Assembly: GCF_014779715.1 (NCBI RefSeq)
Contig: NZ_JACXYU010000001.1
Span: 1,054,001 to 1,118,000 of the forward strand
Origin: Streptomyces chumphonensis
GTDB taxonomy: Bacteria > Actinomycetota > Actinomycetes > Streptomycetales > Streptomycetaceae
Direction of reading: 5' to 3'
DNA: 64,000 nt
Shown: in pieces, positions 1 to 7,902 of the stretch
Layout of the letters: every line of letters begins with the position of its first letter
Numbering within the stretch: position 1 is the first letter of the stretch
Translations under genes and position numbers: made by a program
The notes under the pieces: model-generated
The model's database searches: none
What the model saw: only the letters and a program-made list of their open reading frames with translations
What the model was told of the DNA's origin: nothing

Positions 1-233
1 TGGGCGAGCGGGCCGGGTCCACCGTGACCGTGGTCGGGTTCGACGGCACGGCCGACGGGCTGAAGGCCGTGCAGGCCGGCACGATGGCGGCGTCGGTCGC
101 CCAGCAGCCGGACGAGCTGGGCCGCATGGCCGTCCGCAACGCCGCGCGCCTCGCCCGCGACGAGGACGTGGACGAGGAGATCAAGGTGCCGGTGAAGATC
201 GTCACCAAGGAGAACGTGGAGTCGTTCCTCTGA
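1..233 (+). CDS. rbsB: Ribose ABC transporter substrate-binding protein, C-terminal end (partial)
   Basis: The left edge of the window cuts this gene; about 76 C-terminal residues remain, open in frame from base 3. The text GFDGTADGLKAVQAG followed by ASVAQQP and a KIVTKENVESF tail is typical of the second lobe of RbsB-type periplasmic-binding proteins (Peripla_BP_4 fold), which bind ribose outside the membrane and deliver it to an RbsAC importer. Ribokinase follows directly, overlapping the stop codon, which supports ribose as the substrate. The signal peptide and lipobox lie outside the window, so lipidation cannot be judged. Confidence 0.85.
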   Translation, partial: GERAGSTVTVVGFDGTADGLKAVQAGTMAASVAQQPDELGRMAVRNAARLARDEDVDEEIKVPVKIVTKENVESFL

Positions 234-1207
234 CCGGCACGGCGCACACGACGGACACCCCGCGCCGTCCGCTCGACGTCCTGGTCGTCGGCTCGGCCAA
301 CGCCGACCTGGTCACCGTCGTCGAGCGGCATCCGGCGCCGGGCGAGACCGTGCTCGGCTCCGACCTCACCGTCCACCCGGGCGGCAAGGGGGCCAACCAG
401 GCCGTGGCCGCCGCCCGGTTGGGCGCGCGGGCCGGGCTGCTGGCCCGGGTCGGCGACGACGCGCACGGGCGGCTGCTCGCCGCGTCCCTGGCGGACGCCG
501 GGGTCGACACCGGCCCGGTGCTGACGGGCGGGGCGCCCACCGGCGTCGCGCTGATCGCGGTGGACGGGCGGGGCGACAACACCATCGTCGTCTCCCCCGG
601 TGCGAACGGCCGGCTCACCCCCGCCGACGTGGTCGACGCCCGCGCGGTGCTGGCCTCCGCCGCCGTCGTGTCGCTCCAGTTGGAGATCCCGTCCGCGTCG
701 GTGGCCGCCGCCGTCCGGACGGCCGTGGCCGCCGGCACGCGGGTGGTGCTGAACCCCTCACCGCCCGCTCCGCTGCCGCCGGACGTGCTGGCCGCGTGCG
801 ATCCGCTGGTCGTCAACGAGCACGAGGCGCGGGCGCTGTTGCGCTCCCCGACCGGAGGCGCTCCGGCCACCGGGTCCGCCGACGCGGCGGACCCCGCCGA
901 ACCCGCCGACGCGGCCGGCCGGGCGGAGGCACTGCGGCGCCGCGGGCCGCGCAGCGTCGTCGTCACGCTCGGGGCGGCGGGGGCCCTGGTCTGCGGCCCG
1001 CAGGGCACCGAGCACGTCCCGGCACCCGCCGTCGAGGCGGTGGACGCCACGGGCGCGGGCGACGCGTTCACCGGCGCCCTGGCCTGGCGCCTCGCGCTCG
1101 GCGAGGACCTGGCGAGCGCCGTGCGGTTCGCCGTGCGGGTCGGGGCCGCGTCCGTCACCCGTCCCGGAGCGCAGACCTCCTACCCGGCGGCCGACGCCCT
1201 CCCGTGA
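230..1207 (+). CDS. rbsK: Ribokinase (PfkB family), probable CTG start
   Basis: Phosphorylates ribose to ribose-5-phosphate in the cytoplasm. PfkB landmarks run in order: N-terminal GSANADLV, GGKGANQAVAAARLGA (sugar and ribokinase signature 1), NPSPPAPLP mid-protein, and the anion-hole/catalytic-base motif DATGAGDAFTGALA near the C-terminus. No ATG, GTG or TTG lies in frame ahead of the conserved N-terminus; the first of these is at 350, inside the fold. The best start is CTG at 230, overlapping the rbsB stop as CTGA, with GGAG at 218-221 eight bases upstream. That gives 325 residues, slightly longer than usual ribokinases (about 300). Residues around 180-200 are an Ala/Asp/Pro-rich insertion. 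Last gene of the rbs operon, followed by a strong hairpin. Confidence 0.88.
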   Translation: MTGTAHTTDTPRRPLDVLVVGSANADLVTVVERHPAPGETVLGSDLTVHPGGKGANQAVAAARLGARAGLLARVGDDAHGRLLAASLADAGVDTGPVLTGGAPTGVALIAVDGRGDNTIVVSPGANGRLTPADVVDARAVLASAAVVSLQLEIPSASVAAAVRTAVAAGTRVVLNPSPPAPLPPDVLAACDPLVVNEHEARALLRSPTGGAPATGSADAADPAEPADAAGRAEALRRRGPRSVVVTLGAAGALVCGPQGTEHVPAPAVEAVDATGAGDAFTGALAWRLALGEDLASAVRFAVRVGAASVTRPGAQTSYPAADALP

Positions 1208-1222
1208 GCCCGGCGCGGAACG

Positions 1223-1265
1223 CGCCCCGGCCCCGGCACGCTGCGCGCGTGCCGGGGCCGGGGCG
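1223..1265. terminator. Bidirectional terminator between convergent rbsK and S37 peptidase
   Basis: A perfect GC stem of 18 bp (1223-1240 pairing with 1248-1265) closes a 7-base loop. It lies between the stop of rbsK (plus) and the stop of the S37 peptidase gene (minus), with no U tract, as is common for Streptomyces terminators. Confidence 0.8.
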
Positions 1266-1307
1266 TGGTGCGGGCGGGTCGCATCCGGTGCGGCCCGCCC
1301 GCCGGGG

Positions 1308-2753
1308 TCACGGAAGGCCGATCGGCGTCCGTTCCACCATCGGAGTGTCCAGCTTCGCGTCGTAGGGGGCCAGCGGCGCGGCGTCGCCGCCCGCCGAGCG
1401 GGCCGACGGACCGCTCTCGTCCGCCACTCCGGCCCAGCGCAGCACCGCGTCGGTGGCCGTGGCGCGCTCGTCCTCGGTCAGCGCGGCGATGTTGGCGCCG
1501 TGGTTGGCGCCGGGGGCGGTGAAGACGAACGAGTCGTCGGCGCGCGGGCCGACGCGGAACGGCTCCGCGCCCCACGGGTCGTTCTCACCGTTGACGAACA
1601 GCATCTCCGAGGACCGCCAGCGGACCCAGCGGTCGATGTCCTTCATCGCGTACCGGTCGAACCGGGGCATGGGGATGTCGTCGGGCACCGCGTTGCTCGG
1701 GTGGTAGACGTCCGGGTAGCGCAGCAGGCCCCGCAGGTGCGAGGGGGTGCGCAGCGTCGGGTAGCCCAGCTCGGTGGCCGCCTGGTAGTAGTACGGCGTG
1801 TAGGGCAGCATCCCCTGGTCGGTGTAGAAGGCGAAGCCGGAGATCTGGTCGATGTAGTCGTACAGCTCGTCCGTCGTGGCGTCCGCCGCCGGGGCGTCCA
1901 GGCAGTCGGCCTCGTCCTGGTACTGGAAGTAGGCCCACACGAAGTCGAGCACGACGACCTCGAAGGCCCGGTCCGGCGTCTCGTACAGCTCGAAGGTGTA
2001 GCCGCCGTCCTCCGCCCACTTCTCGTAGCGGTTCACCATCTCGTCACGCCGCAGGAACGCCTCGCGCTGGATGCCGTTCAGCCGCTCGCGGCACTCCTCG
2101 GTGGCGACGTTGCGGAAGAACCGGTCGTAGGCCGTGTTGTTGCGGACGTTGGTGTTGTTGGGCGCGACGTAGGCGACCGTGCCGTCCATGTCGTTCGGGT
2201 AGAACCGGCGGTAGTAGGTGGCCGTCATGCCGCCCTTGCTGCCGCCGGTGGAGATCCAGTTGCGGTCGTAGATGTCGTCCAGCGCGGTGTGTATGCGGTG
2301 CTGGTCGCTGGCGGCCTGCCAGATGTCGAGCTTGGACCAGTCGGCCGGCTCGGGGCGGGAGGGCGTGAAGAACCGGTACTCCATGGAGACCTGGTTCGCG
2401 TCCGCGATCCGCGTCGGCTCGCTGCGGGCCGGGTTGGTGTTCAGGCCGTACCCGGAGGTGAAGAAGACGGTGGGGCGGTCCTCGGACTTGTGCAGGAGCG
2501 AGATCCGCTGCTCGAACGTCCCCTTCCAGGGCCGGCGGTGGTCCACCGGCTGCTGGTACCCGAGGACGAAGAACCGGTAGCCGCTGACCGGCTTCTCCTC
2601 GATGAGCCGCATCCCGTCGATGTCGAGGATGCGGTCCTTGACGTCGGGAACGCCGGGTTCTGCCGTGGTGACGGCCCCCGCCGACGCGGTACCGGTACTC
2701 GCCGTGCCGATCAGCACGGCGAGGGCCAGCACCCATCTGAGCGCTGCGCGCAT
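1308..2753 (-). CDS. Secreted tripeptidyl aminopeptidase, PS-10/S37 family
   Basis: A 481-residue exported serine peptidase that should release tripeptides from protein N-termini outside the cell. The N-terminus MRAALRWVLALAVLIGTAST followed by GTASAGA is a classical Sec signal ending in an AxA-like site. The alpha/beta-hydrolase nucleophile elbow is GGSKGGMT (Ser around residue 175), the Asp candidate is in NGENDPWG and the His in GANHGAN near the C-terminus. The start at 2753 has GGGGAG seven bases upstream; the longer upstream reading frame lacks a signal sequence. The pattern fits the Streptomyces PS-10 peptidases better than S28 or S33. It stands alone, convergent with rbsK and divergent from the Nudix gene. 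Confidence 0.85.
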   Translation of the reverse strand: MRAALRWVLALAVLIGTASTGTASAGAVTTAEPGVPDVKDRILDIDGMRLIEEKPVSGYRFFVLGYQQPVDHRRPWKGTFEQRISLLHKSEDRPTVFFTSGYGLNTNPARSEPTRIADANQVSMEYRFFTPSRPEPADWSKLDIWQAASDQHRIHTALDDIYDRNWISTGGSKGGMTATYYRRFYPNDMDGTVAYVAPNNTNVRNNTAYDRFFRNVATEECRERLNGIQREAFLRRDEMVNRYEKWAEDGGYTFELYETPDRAFEVVVLDFVWAYFQYQDEADCLDAPAADATTDELYDYIDQISGFAFYTDQGMLPYTPYYYQAATELGYPTLRTPSHLRGLLRYPDVYHPSNAVPDDIPMPRFDRYAMKDIDRWVRWRSSEMLFVNGENDPWGAEPFRVGPRADDSFVFTAPGANHGANIAALTEDERATATDAVLRWAGVADESGPSARSAGGDAAPLAPYDAKLDTPMVERTPIGLP

Positions 2754-2881
2754 GAACAACTCCCCATGGGGTGTGGGTAGGTAGGGTCGCCGCGAACCTA
2801 TCCGCCGATCGGCCCGACCACCACCCCCCGCCCGTCGGCGCCGGCGGCGTCGACACCGGTGCCGGTGTCGGTGGCCGGGCA

Positions 2882-2887
2882 TAGGGT
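2882..2887 (+). promoter_or_regulatory. -10 element of a probably leaderless Nudix gene
   Basis: TAGGGT sits six bases before the ATG at 2894, so transcription should begin at or next to the start codon. No Shine-Dalgarno sequence is visible. Confidence 0.45.
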
Positions 2888-2893
2888 CGCGCC

Positions 2894-3397
2894 ATGAACG
2901 ACGTTGATGACGTGGGCGGCGTGGACGGCCTGGGCGACGCGCTCGCCACCGGGCCGCGGAACATGCGGCTGCTCCGGTTCGATCCGCTGGCGGAGGGTGC
3001 CCGGGAGGCGGACTACGTCCTGGTGGCGCTGTGGCACGGGGAGGCGCTGCTGCTGGTGAAGGTGCGGGAGCGGGCGTGCTGGGAACTGCCCGGCGGCAAG
3101 GTCGAATGTGGCGAGAGCGCCCGTCAGGCGGCGGTGCGCGAGCTGCTGGAGGAGACGGGGCAGCGTCCCGCGGCCCGGGCACTGCGGTTCGCCGGGTACG
3201 CGACGACGGCGATCGGCCCGGAACAGACCGTCCTGTGCGGTGCGGTGTTCACCGCGCGCACCGAGCGCCCGGAGGCGTTCACCCCGACCGAGGAGATCGC
3301 GGCGACGCACTGGTGGGACGGTGTGGCGGAGCTGCCCGACGGCGCGTTGCAGACCGTGGACACGTACCTGGCCGAGCTGGTGCGGCCGGGTACGTGA
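2894..3397 (+). CDS. Nudix hydrolase
   Basis: A 167-residue protein with a complete Nudix box: GGKVECGESARQAAVREL runs into LEETG, matching GX5EX7REUXEEXGU, which binds Mg2+ and cleaves nucleoside-diphosphate-linked substrates. Residues 1-35 form a loose acidic lead; the beta-strand core starts near LVALWHGEALLLV. The exact substrate cannot be read from sequence. The start ATG has no Shine-Dalgarno but a -10-like TAGGGT six bases upstream. The gene stands alone, ending 12 bases from the convergent sugar-ABC ATPase gene. Confidence 0.88.
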   Translation: MNDVDDVGGVDGLGDALATGPRNMRLLRFDPLAEGAREADYVLVALWHGEALLLVKVRERACWELPGGKVECGESARQAAVRELLEETGQRPAARALRFAGYATTAIGPEQTVLCGAVFTARTERPEAFTPTEEIAATHWWDGVAELPDGALQTVDTYLAELVRPGT

Positions 3398-3409
3398 CCC
3401 GTGGCGGCC

Positions 3410-4594
3410 TCAGCCCTCGTAGGTGAGGTTGGTACCGGAGTCCGGGTCGAAGAGGACGAGACGGTCGGGGTCGAACCAGACGGTCAGCTCGGCGTTCTCC
3501 CGGGCGCCGGAGGTGGCCGAGAGCCGCGTGACGAGCTGCGCGGTGCCGCCGGTCGCCAGGTCGGCGGAGCCGGTGACGTCGGCGAGGTCCTGGAGCTGCC
3601 GGGCCCGCACCCCTTCCGTCTCCAGGGCGAAGTGCGCGTACTTCTCCGAGCCGAGGGACTCCAGCACGTCGACGGTCGCGGTGAAGGTGCGGCCCTCCTC
3701 CCGGACGTGTTCCTCGACCAGTGCCGCGTCCTCGAAGTGTTCGGGGCGCAGGCCCACGATGAGTTCGCGCGGCGCGTCCGCGGCCTCCAGATGCCGCCGT
3801 ACCCGGTCGGTGAGGGGCACCTCCCCGAGCGGCGTCCTCAGGTGCCCGTCCTCGACGACGGCGGTCAGGAAGTTCATCGACGGCGAGCCGATGAAGCCGG
3901 CGACGAACAGGTTCGAGGGCCTGTCGTAGAGGTGCTGCGGTGAGCCGATCTGCTGGACGTGCCCGGCCTGGAGGACGACGATGCGGTCGCCGAGCGTCAT
4001 GGCCTCCGTCTGGTCGTGCGTGACGTAGACCGTCGTGGTGCCCAACTGCTTCTGCAACCGGGACAGGGAGGTGCGCATCTGGCCGCGCAGTTTCGCGTCG
4101 AGGTTGGACAGCGGCTCGTCCATGAGGAACGCCTTGGGCTCGCGGACGATCGCGCGCCCCATGGCGACGCGCTGCCGCTGGCCGCCGGAGAGGTTCGCGG
4201 GACGGCGGTCCAGGTGCTCGGTCAGGTCGAGGACGCGGGCGGCCTCCTCGACCCGGCGCCGCACCTCCTCGTGCGGGGCCTTCGCCAGCCGCAGCGGGAA
4301 GGCCATGTTCTCCCGCACGCTCATGTGCGGGTACAGGGCGTAGGACTGGAAGACCATCGCGATGTCCCGGTCCTTCGGCGCACGCTCGTTCATCCGCTCA
4401 CCGTCGATGCGCAGTTCGCCCGTGGTGATGTCCTCCAGACCCGCCACCATGTTGAGCGTGGTCGACTTGCCGCAGCCGGAGGGCCCGACGAGGATCACGA
4501 ACTCGCCGTCGCCGACGGTCAGATCGATGTCGGACACCGCGAGCGCGCCGTCCGGATACCGCTTGGAAACCTTGTCGAGAACGATCTCAGCCAT
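3410..4594 (-). CDS. sugC: Sugar ABC importer ATPase, UgpC/MsiK/SugC type
   Basis: A 394-residue ATPase that powers the importer encoded by the three genes before it. Motifs: Walker A GPSGCGKST (about residue 37), signature LSGGQRQRVAMGRAI, Walker B AFLMDEPLSNLDAKLR, H-loop YVTHDQTEAM; residues from about 240 form the MalK-like OB-fold regulatory domain. It lies 4 bases after the second permease gene, so it is the last gene of the operon. Gene order binding protein-permease-permease-ATPase equals mycobacterial lpqY-sugA-sugB-sugC, hence the symbol. It resembles MsiK, the ATPase shared by several Streptomyces sugar importers, but MsiK is usually encoded alone. Confidence 0.85.
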   Translation of the reverse strand: MAEIVLDKVSKRYPDGALAVSDIDLTVGDGEFVILVGPSGCGKSTTLNMVAGLEDITTGELRIDGERMNERAPKDRDIAMVFQSYALYPHMSVRENMAFPLRLAKAPHEEVRRRVEEAARVLDLTEHLDRRPANLSGGQRQRVAMGRAIVREPKAFLMDEPLSNLDAKLRGQMRTSLSRLQKQLGTTTVYVTHDQTEAMTLGDRIVVLQAGHVQQIGSPQHLYDRPSNLFVAGFIGSPSMNFLTAVVEDGHLRTPLGEVPLTDRVRRHLEAADAPRELIVGLRPEHFEDAALVEEHVREEGRTFTATVDVLESLGSEKYAHFALETEGVRARQLQDLADVTGSADLATGGTAQLVTRLSATSGARENAELTVWFDPDRLVLFDPDSGTNLTYEG

Positions 4595-4598
4595 GTTG

Positions 4599-5441
4599 CT
4601 ACCCCTTGACGGCGCCGGAGGTCAGCCCAGCGACGATGCGGCGCTGGAAGAAGAGCACGAACAGGACGATCGGCACGGTGATCACCACGGCTGCGGCCGA
4701 GATGGTGCCCGTCGGGTCCTCGAACTGGGAGGAGCCGGTGAAGAACGACAGGGCCGCCGGGACCGTACGGGACGCCTCCGACGACGTCAGCGAGATCGCG
4801 AACAGGAAGTCGTTCCAGCAGAAGATGAAGACCAGGATCGCGCTGGTGAACACCCCCGGCGCGGCCAGCGGCGCGATCACCCGGCGGAAGGCCTGGGCGG
4901 GCGTGGCGCCGTCCATCTTCGCCGCCTTCTCCAGCTCCCAGGGGATCTCCCGGAAGAAGGCCGACAGCGTGTAGATGGCCAGCGGCAGCGAGAAGGTGAT
5001 GTAGGGCAGGATCAGGCCGGGCCAGGTGTCGAACAGGCCGAGCTCCCGCTCGATGTTGAACAGCGGGGTGACCAGCGAGATCTGCGGGAACATCGCGATG
5101 AGCAGCGACACCCCGACCAGCGCCCGCTTGCCCGGGAACTCCAGCCGGGCGACGGCGTAGGCCGCCATCGTCGCCAGGGCGACGGCGATGAACGTGGCGA
5201 TGAGCGCGATCCCGATGGAGTTGATCAGCGCCCGCACGAACTCGTCCGTGCGGAAGATGTCCCCGTAGTTGGAGAGCGTCCAGTCGCGGGGCACGAGGTT
5301 CCCGTCGGTGACCGTCTCCTTGGTCTTGAAGGAGAGCGAGGCGATCCACAGCACCGGCAGCAGCGCGTAGACGATCACCACCACGTTGACGAAGGTCCAC
5401 CAGGTCCTGCGCCGGCCGGGCGACGCGGTCTCCACGGGCAT
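4599..5441 (-). CDS. sugB: Sugar ABC importer permease (SugB-like)
   Basis: A 280-residue inner-membrane permease of the MalG/CUT1 class with about six hydrophobic segments. The EAA loop that docks on the ATPase is [21 protein letters not shown], about 80 residues from the end, followed by [11 protein letters not shown], typical of MalG-type subunits. The ATG overlaps the stop of the first permease as ATGA, indicating translational coupling. It works as a heterodimer with the product of 5441-6358. Confidence 0.87.
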   Translation of the reverse strand: MPVETASPGRRRTWWTFVNVVVIVYALLPVLWIASLSFKTKETVTDGNLVPRDWTLSNYGDIFRTDEFVRALINSIGIALIATFIAVALATMAAYAVARLEFPGKRALVGVSLLIAMFPQISLVTPLFNIERELGLFDTWPGLILPYITFSLPLAIYTLSAFFREIPWELEKAAKMDGATPAQAFRRVIAPLAAPGVFTSAILVFIFCWNDFLFAISLTSSEASRTVPAALSFFTGSSQFEDPTGTISAAAVVITVPIVLFVLFFQRRIVAGLTSGAVKG

Positions 5442-6358
5442 CAGCGCCCACCTCCCTGTGCGCTGCTCCCGGGCGCCGCCGTGCCGAACAGCTTGACGAA
5501 GACGAACGCGATGATCGCCACCGCGATGAAGATGAGCACGGACATCGTCGAGCCGATGCCCAGGTTCAGCCCCTGGATCAGGTTGCTGTACGTGATCATC
5601 GAGACGGACGAGGTGTCGTTGGCACCGGACGTCAGGATGAAGATGTTGTCGAAGACGCGGAACGCGTCGAGGGTGCGGAAGAGCAGCGCCACCAGGATGG
5701 CCGGCTTCATGACCGGCAGCGTCACCTTCACGAAGCGCTGCCACACCCCGGCGCCGTCCATGGCCGCCGCCCGCAGCAGGTCGTCGGGGACGAGGGCGAG
5801 CCCGGCCAGCAGGAGCAGCGCCATGAACGGCGTCGTCTTCCACACCTCGGCGAGGATGATGATGGCCAGCGACGCCGCCCGCTCGGTCAGGGGCGCCGAG
5901 CCCGGGGTGACGGCCTCGGCGAGGTAGCCGGTGTTCGGCGTCCAGGCGTAGAACCAGGAGAAGGCGGCGACGACGGTGACGATGCCGTACGGGATCAGGG
6001 TCACCGTCCGCACCAGGCCGCGCGCGAGCAGCGTGCGGTGCATCGTGATGGCCAGGGCCATGCCGAGCACGAGCTCGATCGCCACCGAGACGACCGTGAT
6101 GAACAGCGTCACGCCGAACGCCGTCCACCAGTAGGAGTTGGTGAGGACGACGGCGTAGTTCTCCAGGCCGATGAACTCCTGCTGCCCGGGGAAGCGCAGG
6201 TCGTAGCGGTGCAGGGAGAGGTAGACCGAGTACACGATGGGCCAGCCGGTGACGGCGACCATGACCAGGGCGGCGGGCGCGCACAGCATCCAGGCCAGGC
6301 GCCGCTCGGACCGCTTGCCCTCGCTGTGGGCGCCGCGCCGGACGCGGGTGGACGTCAC
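5441..6358 (-). CDS. sugA: Sugar ABC importer permease (SugA-like)
   Basis: A 305-residue MalF/CUT1-type permease: short basic N-terminus, first membrane segment [21 protein letters not shown]-loop-like [11 protein letters not shown] and an EAA loop [20 protein letters not shown]. The GTG start overlaps the stop of the binding-protein gene (GTGA) and its own stop overlaps the next permease's ATG, so the operon is translationally coupled throughout. Highly similar in architecture to SugA of the trehalose-recycling LpqY-SugABC importer. Confidence 0.87.
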   Translation of the reverse strand: MTSTRVRRGAHSEGKRSERRLAWMLCAPAALVMVAVTGWPIVYSVYLSLHRYDLRFPGQQEFIGLENYAVVLTNSYWWTAFGVTLFITVVSVAIELVLGMALAITMHRTLLARGLVRTVTLIPYGIVTVVAAFSWFYAWTPNTGYLAEAVTPGSAPLTERAASLAIIILAEVWKTTPFMALLLLAGLALVPDDLLRAAAMDGAGVWQRFVKVTLPVMKPAILVALLFRTLDAFRVFDNIFILTSGANDTSSVSMITYSNLIQGLNLGIGSTMSVLIFIAVAIIAFVFVKLFGTAAPGSSAQGGGR

Positions 6359-7734
6359 GGGAGCACCCCCTGCGACTTCAGCGCGGCGTCGAGCTCCTCG
6401 CGCAGCGTGTCGGCCGTCTCCTCGGGATCGATGGCAGAGGGCGGGGAGAGGATCTTGGCCGTCACGATCGACAGGTTCTGGTAGACGGGGGTGAGCGGTC
6501 GCACGGCGGCGTCCTCCAGGGCGGCCCGGATGGTGTCCTTGGGCGGATACGCCATGTCCATGGTCGGGTTCGTCTCCGGGTCGGCCGGCTCCGAGGGATC
6601 GAGCGGCGTCTCGTCCTCGTACACGCTCTCCAGGCTCGGCGGGAGCCCGGAGCGCAGGGCCTGGAACTTCTGGCTCCGCGCGCTGCGCAGGCAGAGCGTG
6701 GCGTCGAAGGCCTCCTCCCGGTGCCGGGAGTAGGTGCTCACCGCCAGGTTGTAGCCGCCGACCGTGACCCGGCTCTCCTCCCCCTCCGCGAAGGACGGGT
6801 AGCGCGCCCACCGGAAGTGCTCCACCTCCTGAGGCTTCTCGGCCGCGTACGAGGCGTAGACGAACGGCCAGTTGAACTCGAAGGCGCCCTGCCCGGCCTG
6901 GAAGGCCAGCCGCACCTGGTCCTCCTGCATGTTCGTCAGGGAGGGGCTGGTGACCCCGGAGGTGGTGATCTCCTTCAGCAGGCGCAGCGCCTCCACCACG
7001 CCCTCGTCGACGACGGCCTCCGTGCCCTCCTCGTTGAGCAGCTGCCCGCCCGCGGAGGCGACGAGGCTGTTGAAGAACACCACCAGGCCCTCGTACTGGG
7101 CGCCGGTGAACAGCAGGCGGTAGGGCTCCCCCTCGTCCTTGAGCCGCCGCGCCGTCGCGAGCGTCTCCTCCCACGTCCGGGGCGGCTCGGGGGTGACGCG
7201 GTCGTCGTACCACAGGAGCTGGACGTTGGTGTTCTTCGGCGCGGCGTAGACCGCGTCCTGCCAGACCACCGTGCGCAGCGGCCCCGGGAGCACCCCCTCG
7301 GTCGCCTGCTCGCGCCGCTCCCCCGTCCACTCCACGATCCAGCCCGCCTCGGCGAACTCCGGGACCCAGGTGACGTCGAGGCCGAGGATGTCCAGGCCCT
7401 TGTCCTCGGCCGCCAGCCGCCGGACCATCTGCTCACGCTGACCGTCGGCCTCGCGCGGGAGCTGGTTGTAGACGATGCGGTAGCGGCCGTCCGCCTCCTC
7501 GTTGCACCGGTCCACGACCTGTTGGAGGTTCTCCTCGGGCGCGGTGTAGAAGTTCAGCACCGTTCCGCCGTCCTCCGAGCCGCAGCCGGCGAGCAGACCG
7601 GCCGCGAGCAGCGCCGCTCCCCCGACGCGGCCGGCGCGGCCCGGCGGACGGGCCCCCACCCGTCCCCGGGCCGCCGGACCGTTCGGCGGCGGGTGACGCC
7701 GCGCCCTCCCGGTCGCTCCCCACGCCTTCACCAT
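6355..7734 (-). CDS. lpqY: Lipoprotein solute-binding protein, LpqY/trehalose-importer type
   Basis: A 459-residue binding protein of family 1. A long basic N-terminus leads to the lipobox [10 protein letters not shown] (Cys around residue 51), so it is membrane-anchored. The mature start, [20 protein letters not shown] with [19 protein letters not shown] and [13 protein letters not shown] further in, resembles LpqY/ThuE-type trehalose binders. ATG 7734 is preceded by GAGGAGG at six bases; an in-frame start further upstream would only lengthen the cytoplasmic tail. First gene of the four-gene operon. Trehalose is an inference from gene order and family; maltose-like sugars remain possible. 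Confidence 0.82.
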   Translation of the reverse strand: MVKAWGATGRARRHPPPNGPAARGRVGARPPGRAGRVGGAALLAAGLLAGCGSEDGGTVLNFYTAPEENLQQVVDRCNEEADGRYRIVYNQLPREADGQREQMVRRLAAEDKGLDILGLDVTWVPEFAEAGWIVEWTGERREQATEGVLPGPLRTVVWQDAVYAAPKNTNVQLLWYDDRVTPEPPRTWEETLATARRLKDEGEPYRLLFTGAQYEGLVVFFNSLVASAGGQLLNEEGTEAVVDEGVVEALRLLKEITTSGVTSPSLTNMQEDQVRLAFQAGQGAFEFNWPFVYASYAAEKPQEVEHFRWARYPSFAEGEESRVTVGGYNLAVSTYSRHREEAFDATLCLRSARSQKFQALRSGLPPSLESVYEDETPLDPSEPADPETNPTMDMAYPPKDTIRAALEDAAVRPLTPVYQNLSIVTAKILSPPSAIDPEETADTLREELDAALKSQGVLP

Positions 7735-7832
7735 CCCGGGCCTCCTCGCCCGCGCCAGCAGACGCGACACGCTCGCGGTGTGCCGGCCGGATGCGCGGCA
7801 CGCTGCCCCTGTCTGTGCCACGTGTCACGGGA

Positions 7833-7849
7833 CCTACACCCTCAGTAGG
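7833..7849. promoter_or_regulatory. Short palindrome upstream of the sugar-importer operon
   Basis: CCTAC, seven bases, GTAGG lies about 100 bases upstream of the lpqY-like start in a 168-base gap that must hold the operon promoter. It may be an operator; no recognised regulator motif is matched. Confidence 0.25.
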
Positions 7850-7902
7850 GCTCATTCGGCCCTGACGCGTCGTGCGGCCACCGGCAGGCGCTGCGGGAGG
7901 CG

